Positions 57,796-64,000 of a stretch of DNA of 64,000 nt are shown here, piece by piece. The stretch lies in assembly GCF_023721935.1 (NCBI RefSeq), contig NW_026057582.1, positions 88,120,292 through 88,184,291 of the forward strand, written 5' to 3'. Origin of the DNA: Panthera uncia (Eukaryota > Chordata > Mammalia > Carnivora > Felidae). Made by a program: the position numbers and the translations under genes. Position 1 is the first letter of the stretch, and each line of letters starts with the position of its first letter. Below the pieces are notes generated by a model, which ran no database searches, was not told where the DNA came from, and saw only the letters and a program-made list of their open reading frames with translations.

Positions 57796-57895
57796 ATTCA
57801 TTCATTAATCAATGAATATTTATTTATTTATTTATTTTGCTCTATGTCAGATGATATGCTCAATATGAGAGACTAAGACAAAATAAAAAACTCGT
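57796..57895 (-). mobile_element. Short L2-like patch, antisense
   Basis: ATTCATTCATTAATCAATGAA, an ATTT repeat and CTCTATGTCAGATGATATGC resemble the antisense L2 3' end with an expanded (TTTA)n. Confidence 0.45.
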
Positions 57896-57911
57896 AAGAT
57901 GTCAAAATGCA

Positions 57912-58131
57912 GGAGTGCCTGGATGACTCAGTGGGTTGAGCTTGGATGACTCTGGTTTTTGGCTTGGGTCATTTTCTTACAGTTTATGAGGTCGAGCCCC
58001 GCATTGGGCTCTGTGCTGACAGTGCAGAGCCTGCTTGGGATTCTCTCTCCCTCTCTTTACCCCTCCCCGCTTGCATGTGAACACACATGTGTTCTCTTTC
58101 TCTCTCAAAATAAATGAATAAACATTTAAAA
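57912..58131 (+). mobile_element. Carnivore SINE, sense
   Basis: GGAGTGCCTGGATGACTCAG head (diverged), B-box region GAGGTCGAGCCCC intact, body GCTTGGGATTCTCTCTCCC, AAATGAATAAACATTTAAAA tail. Target-site duplication AAGATGTCAAAATG and AAGATGACCAAAGT on the two sides, imperfect. Confidence 0.93.
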
Positions 58132-58363
58132 AAAGATGACCAAAGTCTAGTAGGAAGACAGATATATATATAAAAACCATTACAATGTAATGTGAAAAAA
58201 ATCTAATATTAAAAATGCTAACAAAATATTACAAAAGAACATAAAGGGACAACTAATTCTAGGAAAGCCAGTAAGGCTTCACAAAGGAAATCACATTTTG
58301 ATTCATCAGATCAAGAAGATGACAGGAGAAAAAGATATTTGCGTGTAACACTTCATTTTTATA

Positions 58364-58383
58364 GACACACACACACACACACA
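58364..58383. repeat. (CA)n microsatellite
   Basis: About ten CA units. Confidence 0.9.
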
Positions 58384-59007
58384 AAATGTATTGACACAGC
58401 TAATTTAATGTGTTAGTAAATAAATGATTGTCCATTCTAAGATGTAAAAGTTGGATAGATTTGTGTTAACTAGGAATGTGAAAATATGTTCACACTGCTC
58501 AGAACTGGGTTGTTGGCAAGTTTCTAGAATAGAATAAATGGCTGGTGTACAAATCATGAAAGGTCTGAGTTGGTAGGAGCCTCAGTGACATCCGTATCAA
58601 GTCCCTGTTTTATAAGGCAGCAGCTTCATCCCGGAAAGGGGGAGGCAGTTTGCCCAGTGACACTTATTAGTGGAAACAAACAGTAAAAATATTATACAGA
58701 TACTAAATAATGACACTGTAATAAGTTGGTAATATGCATGTCCTTTGGGGGGATCGTCAAAATTATGACTTGAAAAGCTGTTCCTCAGATACCCCCAAAT
58801 CTGCTTATCTTTGTATTCAATTTATTTGGTTTGTAGCACTCCTCATCTCTAAATTTCTAAAATTATTGATCTAACTTGAATCGCTCTTCATGTTTTTTTG
58901 TTTTGTTTTTTTTTAGGGGGGGAAGTGGCAATTAAGTGACAATGATAGCCTCCCCAGTAGGAAAGTGTATTAGTTTTCTTTATTCAAAATTTGGTTGCAA
59001 GTCAGAA

Positions 59008-59060
59008 AATAAAAATAAATAAATAAACAAACAAACAAATAAATAAATAAATAAATAAAA
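59008..59060. repeat. (AAAT)n-(AAAC)n-(AAAT)n microsatellite
   Basis: Compound tetranucleotide: AAAT units, then AAAC units, then AAAT units again. Confidence 0.93.
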
Positions 59061-59227
59061 GATTAGAAACTCTAACTTCTAAACTGGTTCTTTCTGAAAC
59101 GTTGCTGCTTCCCAAAACAGACTTTGCCTATTTTGTTTTCTTAATGGCAGGAACAGTGACTTTCACTGAGTATTCTTTCTGTAAAAATAAGTGATACAGA
59201 TTTAAATATGGAAAGTAGATAGGACGA

Positions 59228-59262
59228 GGGAGAGAGAAGGAGAGAGAGAGGGAGAGAGAATT
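59228..59262. repeat. (GA)n purine tract
   Basis: Irregular GAGAGAG and GGAGAG units. Confidence 0.88.
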
Positions 59263-59801
59263 TCCTTCTGAATATTTAGATCATCTGGGATGTCATATCC
59301 AGTTTTGAGGGAATGGATCCCAGGAATCTGAGCTGAGTAAGAAGTTAGAAAGTTCTAGTCTGTATCATGAGGATAGGAAGCAATGTTCAGAACTAAAGTC
59401 AGAATCTGGAGAAGCCAGAAGAAATTCAGATAGACAATCAAAGTGAAACATCACAGGAGCAGAGCATAAAGGCAGACCCATGGTTATGGGGAAAGGGGCA
59501 AAACGCAGCAACGAAAAATAAGTGATTTCCATTGAGGGTAAGAAGTCAGCAAGCTAAATCTCATCTCCAGCAACTACAAAGATTACTTTGAATCTTGACT
59601 ATGGATAGAGAGGAAAAGGTTAAGGACTGAGCAGATTATGCCAATATGCTTGATGTTGATAATGTAAACTAGAGAGTGCTTTTAAACCTTTTGGTAGAGA
59701 TGAGATTTTTTCAAAAAGAAAGTTTTTAGAAGAATCAGGATTTGGGGTATTTTACTTGATAAGGAAAACATTTTCTCCTATAATTCTTCAGTTTAAGAAT
59801 A

Positions 59802-59929
59802 CAGTAGCCCCCTCACCTTATCTGCAAGGGATATGTGACAAGATCCCCAGTGGATGGCTGAAACTTTGGATAGTACCCAATCCTCCATATATATACACAT
59901 ATATACATATACACATATATACATATATA

Positions 59930-59962
<33 letters not shown>

Positions 59963-60354
59963 TTACATATATAAATATATATACTCTTTTTTCATATATA
60001 TATCCATATGATAAAGGTTAATTTATAAATTAGGCACAGTAAGAGATTAACAACAATAATTTATAATAAAATGGAATAATTATAATAATATGCTATAATA
60101 ATTTATGTGATTGTAGTCTCATTCTCTCTCAAAATATGGTACTGCATTCACTCTTCTTCTTGTGCAGATGTGAGATGATAAAATGCCAATGTGACAGGAT
60201 GAAGTGAGGTGAGTGATGTGGGCATTGTGACATTGCATTAGGCTACTTTTGCCCTTCTGATGTGTCATCTGAGAGTCATCTGCCTCTGTCCCACAGAACC
60301 CAGATTATTGACACAGCAGAAAGTGAAACCACAGAAGAGAGGGGACCACTATAG
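59802..60354 (+). mobile_element. Tigger/MER2-like DNA transposon, non-autonomous
   Basis: CAGTAGCCCCCTCACCTTATC at the left and GAGAGGGGACCACTATAG at the right form imperfect terminal inverted repeats flanked by TA, as expected for Tc1/mariner-pogo elements. Internal MER2-like landmarks: CCCCAGTGGATGGCTGAAAC, TTTATAAATTAGGCACAGTA, ATGTGAGATGATAAAATGCC and CATTGCATTAGGCTACTTTT. An expanded AT/GT repeat (59884-60010) splits the left part. No transposase frame. Confidence 0.85.
59884..60010. repeat. Compound (TA)n/(TATACA)n/(GT)n repeat inside MER2-like element
   Basis: CCATATATATACACATATA, ACACATATATACATATATA, then a GT run of about ten units and TA repeats. Highly self-complementary. Confidence 0.93.
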
Positions 60355-60356
60355 TA

Positions 60357-63036
60357 AAAGGTGGATCTTAGTATCCAAAAAACCATTTTTTTCAATGCAG
60401 AGAAAGAGCTGTCATAATACCTAATCTGCAAGAGATCATATTTTAAAACAGTGTTTTGTGTCTGCTATAAGCATCCAGGAAGGGTTTACCCAATTGGCAA
60501 TCCGGGTACCAGAGCCAGAAAAGATGCACTCAATATTCGGAAGAAGAAGTACTGAAAGAAAATCCTTGCTTGGACAAATATCAAAGTAGAATGAAAGAAA
60601 GGTCTTTACATGTGGAAATATTGCTGAAGTGTAGAGAAGAGAATTTCTCTGTGTATATTAAAGTACGGAAATCAGAATTTCCTAAGGGTGAAACAGTAAT
60701 TTAATGAGTATTTTGTAAAAGGAATCCTAAGCCAATAATAAAACATCTTTAAGTTATATAAGGTGGGGGATGCTGATAACTCTGGTGTACAAGGTGCTTT
60801 AGGGATGAAAAGAAGATTATCAGGAAAACTCAGTGGTTTCATTATTACTGACTTCACTGAAGTTGTTAGATTCCCACACCTAATTTATTCTTTGAAGCAA
60901 ATAGGTCAGAGGGATTAGGGATGCTAGCTGTATTCTCACAAGGCTGTTCCAGATCTCCTGACATGGTATACATGTGAAAAAAATATCCAAAAATAAACAA
61001 GTACATAAATAAACAAATAACCATTTTACTCAGATGCATCCCCTAGATTTGAGAGAGTGAAGTTACTGAAATAATGGATAAAATGTGTAACTTATGAATT
61101 CAGATGCTACTATGCCCACAATTACTTGTGCTATCTGAATTATGAAAGCCAAGCCCTGTACTAAATTTTACAGCTGATATAAGAATAATCTATGGAGATA
61201 AAAGTCATCAAGGGAATTATCATATGCTTATGAATAGAATAGGGGGGTGAACTTAGAATGTCGTATTTATCTGAGGTTTTGTTGATTCTGTCCTTTACCA
61301 GCAGTTAGTACTATATGGTAATGTGAATGAATTCAAAAGAGGTAATAAGTGCAAAACATGCCCACTTTATATATTTCCCATAATCTCTTTCAGCAACTAT
61401 TTTTTGTTGTCTTAACAAAGGCATTTGATCTTGGCAACATTTTTTTCAAGAGTTGGATGATTTGATGGATGGTATTTCTTCAGTAGTTGAAGTAGAAGAT
61501 CAGGATAATTAAAGTCTTAATCCACTGAAGAAATATTTATTTGTTATACATGTGTAGGTATGACCCTATACTTTAGTCATCTCAACCTTCCTTGTCTCTC
61601 TCCTTCCGCCTTGCTCTTTGTATACATATTTTCTTAAGATTATGCAAGAGATACTGTAGCTACATCCCCCTGTTATACTAAAGGTTTGCCTTAAGGGTTG
61701 TTGCTTGGTACAAATTTGACCTATGATTAAATTCTGATGCAAAATGTTTTTAAGTATAGCAAAATCTGTATTTTGTTTTCCCTTAACTGTAGAAGTTGAT
61801 CTGTTTTCAGATGCAACCAGATGAAGTAAATTGAGTTGCCAATCTGACCAAGGACCGTGTTGTTTCCTATGAAAGCCAGCCAACTAGATTTTGAAAAGAC
61901 ATCCTCTGCTATTCATGATGAAGAGAGGTGGAAGTGAGGTGTGGAATCTCTATGATCTATTTTAGATTATGACGTCAAAGGGTTAAGGATGAATTACCTT
62001 AACTTTGATTATATATGGTTTTTTTTTCAGTTTGAACCACAACCCTAACGTTATTAAAATGTGGCTTTTGTATTTCATTAAAGTTAAGCAATTAGGTTTG
62101 CATTTTTGATGCACCATAATTGTAATAGTGTGACATTATTCTGATGATAATGTTCATTGATCTTTCATAATGCAACTACTCACACCATGAATCAAATATA
62201 AATCAACACCTTTTTTATTTTACATGCAGTAAAGCCCTCTCTTTTCAGATTGATAATTTGCACTCACAGTATAATCTTCAGCTGTCAGAATGATTTTGGT
62301 ATAAATCCCATCTGCATTCTTATCACAGATCTTTGAACCTTATGAAAAGTGTTTTAGAAATAAACCAAATACAAGAACAGGGAGAGGTTTTAGCATTACT
62401 AATAGTGAAGTCTATTTAATTCCTGAGTAAAATGTTTGACATTCAGACATAGGACAGGCTGCAGCTCCATGAAATCCTCATTTTATACAAAGAACAAAGG
62501 TTCATGACCACACCTTCTAGCAGCATCAGAACAAGTAGACACATGGCTATTTGACCTCAATGTCTAGGAGGCCCTTTGTGTTCCAAACCACTCCGAGTTC
62601 CATAACTATCAGAGATATTAGTCCCAGAATCTATTCAGATGCCCGAGTTCCTAAATTTATAGCACAAAAGTATCACAATTGCTGTGGTTTTACACTGTGT
62701 CAACTGCACCATATTAGAAGTATGATTTCCAGAATTTTCTTCCTATATGGTTCTGGGTTAAGATGAGCTGTAGGAAAAATTTGTGCAAGATTTGGAAAGA
62801 TGAAGAAAATCAGCAGTTATTCCACTCTGAGGGTTGATGTAGCATGACAGGTACTATTGAAACACATGCATATTGTCACTGATCTGCTACCTCACCTGAT
62901 TGGAAAAGAGAAAAGACCGACCTGGAGCTCATCCAAGGTCCTTTCTTATCACTTTCAGCTTTTCTCAGGCACATGTGTAGCTTAGTGGTGAAGGGTACCA
63001 GGTTCTGCTAAACACCACATTATATTTAAAATTGTA
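60357..63036. other. Mostly unique DNA; candidate conserved block near 62.0-62.4 kb
   Basis: No gene or repeat recognised over 2.7 kb, apart from the edge of the L1 that follows. 61985-62420 lacks repeats and CpG and has evenly spaced AT-rich cores (CATTAAAGTTAAGCAATTAGG, CCATAATTGTAATAG, TTTATTTTACATGCAG). Frames of 61-105 codons here show no domain. Confidence 0.35.
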
Positions 63037-63251
63037 ATATGAAATTTATTGTCAAATTGGTTTCCATACAATGCCCAGTGCTCATCCCAACAGGTGTCCT
63101 CCTCAAAGTCCATCACCCACTTTCCCCTCCCTACCACCCCCCATCAACCCTCAGTTTATTCTCAGTTTTTAAGAGTCTCTTCTGGTTTGCCTCCCTTCCT
63201 CTCTAACTTTTTCCCCCCCTTCCCTCCCCCCATGGTCTTTTGTTAAGTTTC

Positions 63252-63671
63252 TCAGGATCCACATAAGAGTGAAAACATATGGTATCTGTCTTTCTCTGTA
63301 GGACTTATTTCACTTAGCATAACACTCTCCAGTTCCATCCATGTTGCTACAAAAGGCCATATTTCATTCTTTCTCATTGCCATGTAGTATTCCATTGTGT
63401 ATATAAACCACAATTTCTTTTTCCATTCATCAGTTGATGGACATTTAGGCTCTTTCCATAATTTGGCTATTGTTGAAAGTGCTGCTATAAACATTGGGGT
63501 ACAAGCGCCCCTATGCATTAGCACTCCTGTATCTCTTGGGTAAATTCCTAGCAGTGCTATTGCTGGATCATGGGGTAGATCTATTTTTAATTTTTTGAGG
63601 AACCTCCACACTGTTTTCCAGAGCGGCTGTACCAGTTTGCATTCCCACCAACAGTGCAAGAGGGTTCCCAT
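63252..63671 (-). pseudogene. L1 ORF2 C-terminal end
   Basis: 139 codons, MGTLLHCWWECKLVQPLWKT through YYMAMRKNEIWPFVATWMEL to a natural-looking terminus KDRYHMFSLLCGS. Joined in the same frame to 63684-63947 across an in-frame TGA that replaces an expected CGA codon (CpG decay, TGG-TGA-GGA-TGT). Inactive. Confidence 0.93.
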
Positions 63672-63683
63672 TTCTAGACATCC

Positions 63684-63947
63684 TCACCAGCATCTATAGT
63701 CTCCTGATTTGTTCATTTTAGCCACTGTGACAGGCGTGAGGTGGTATCTCAGTGTGCTTTTGATTAGTATTTTCCTGATGAGGACTGATGTTGAGCATCT
63801 TTTCATGTGCCTGTTGGCCACCTGGATGTCTTCTTTAGAAAAGTGTCTATTCATTTTTTCTTCCCATTTCTTCACTGGATTCTTTGTTTTCCAGGTGTGG
63901 AGTTTGGTGAGTTCTTTATAGATTTTGGATACTAGCCCTTTGTCCAA
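63684..63947 (-). pseudogene. L1 ORF2 fragment upstream of the C-terminal end
   Basis: 87 codons: KGLVSKIYKELTKLHTWKTK, MNRHFSKEDIQVANRHMKRC, STLRYHLTPVTVAKMNKSG, DYRCW, then the TGA stop. Matches 12700-12866 region of the other L1 copy. Confidence 0.92.
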
Positions 63948-64000
63948 TATGTCATTTGCAAATATCTTTTTCCATTCCGTTGGTTGTCTTTTAGTTTTGT

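Larger units (their letters stand above)
58147..59801. other. Unassigned DNA with simple repeats
   Basis: No gene recognised. Holds (CA)n at 58364-58383, (AAAT)n/(AAAC)n at 59008-59060 and a GA tract at 59228-59262. A short MIR-like patch near 58590-58680 is too weak to call. Confidence 0.4.
63037..64000 (-). mobile_element. Young carnivore L1, 3' portion, antisense, continues beyond window
   Basis: 3' end near 63037 (AAATTTATTGTCAAATTGG), G-rich 3' UTR (63037-63251), then ORF2 C-terminus reading leftward from 64000. Near-identical by eye to 11855-12860. The 3' poly-A is not visible as a T run, so the tail has decayed or was short. The rest of the element lies outside the window. Confidence 0.95.

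Noticed and set aside
58590..58680. MIR-like patch
   Set aside because: Only two short blocks match and order is uncertain.
62981..63023. GTGTAGCTTAGTGGTGAAGGG, which looks like the 5' arm of a tRNA
   Set aside because: No B box at the right distance and no acceptor-stem pairing found; most likely a chance or MIR-like match.
1..64000. CRISPR arrays, bacterial operons, phage or plasmid systems
   Set aside because: No spaced direct repeats of the right kind; the repeat content is entirely that of a carnivore nuclear genome.

Overview
The window is ordinary nuclear DNA of a carnivore, almost certainly a cat-family (feliform) species. The key sign is a set of 17 tRNA-derived SINEs. Most have the cat-type layout: a tRNA-like head with Pol III boxes (TGGCTCAGTYGGTTAAGC and GGTTCGARCCC), a pyrimidine-rich body and an AATAAACATTAAA tail. 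Two have an older, general carnivore form. There are no Alu, B1/B2 or BovB copies. I recognise no cellular protein-coding gene, exon, structural RNA gene, CpG island or CRISPR array. The open reading frames are short. The meaningful ones belong to L1 or an old endogenous retrovirus, and a recurring MAQSVKHPT-like peptide is simply the translated SINE head.

Layout. 1-3.7 kb: purine tract, an old MLT1-like LTR, a SINE, and a copy of an old-L1-like 5' segment. 3.7-10.4 kb: two decayed sense-strand L1M elements with three SINEs and an MLT1 fragment. 10.87-11.25 kb: a second MLT1 LTR in the opposite orientation. 11.85-14.3 kb: a young L1 with a 5' inversion (twin priming) flanked by a target-site duplication. 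15.3-16.05 kb: two SINEs. 16.4-20.15 kb: an antisense ERV-L-like pol remnant split by an L1M, whose tail in turn holds a SINE. 20.9-22.7 kb: two antisense L1M pieces. 22.7-42.5 kb: mostly unique DNA with scattered MIR, L2, SINE and microsatellites. 42.5-43.6 kb: a hAT-type DNA transposon split by an L1M. 50.2-51.9 kb: an antisense L1M interrupted by two nested SINEs. 56.1-56.6 kb: antisense L1M. 59.8-60.35 kb: a Tigger/MER2-like element with an expanded internal AT/GT repeat. 63.04 kb to the end: the 3' part of a second young antisense L1 that runs out of the window.

No set of genes works together here. The window reads as a gene desert or a large intron. Five long repeat-free, AT-rich blocks (about 29.7-30.2, 31.2-31.7, 47.8-48.3, 57.3-57.6 and 62.0-62.4 kb) look like possible conserved non-coding elements, but that impression cannot be tested without alignment. 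I found no convincing new biological system. The most unusual signals are a 97-bp near-identical tract shared by two inverted MLT1 LTR fragments about 0.9 kb apart, the twin-primed L1, and several readable nested insertions.
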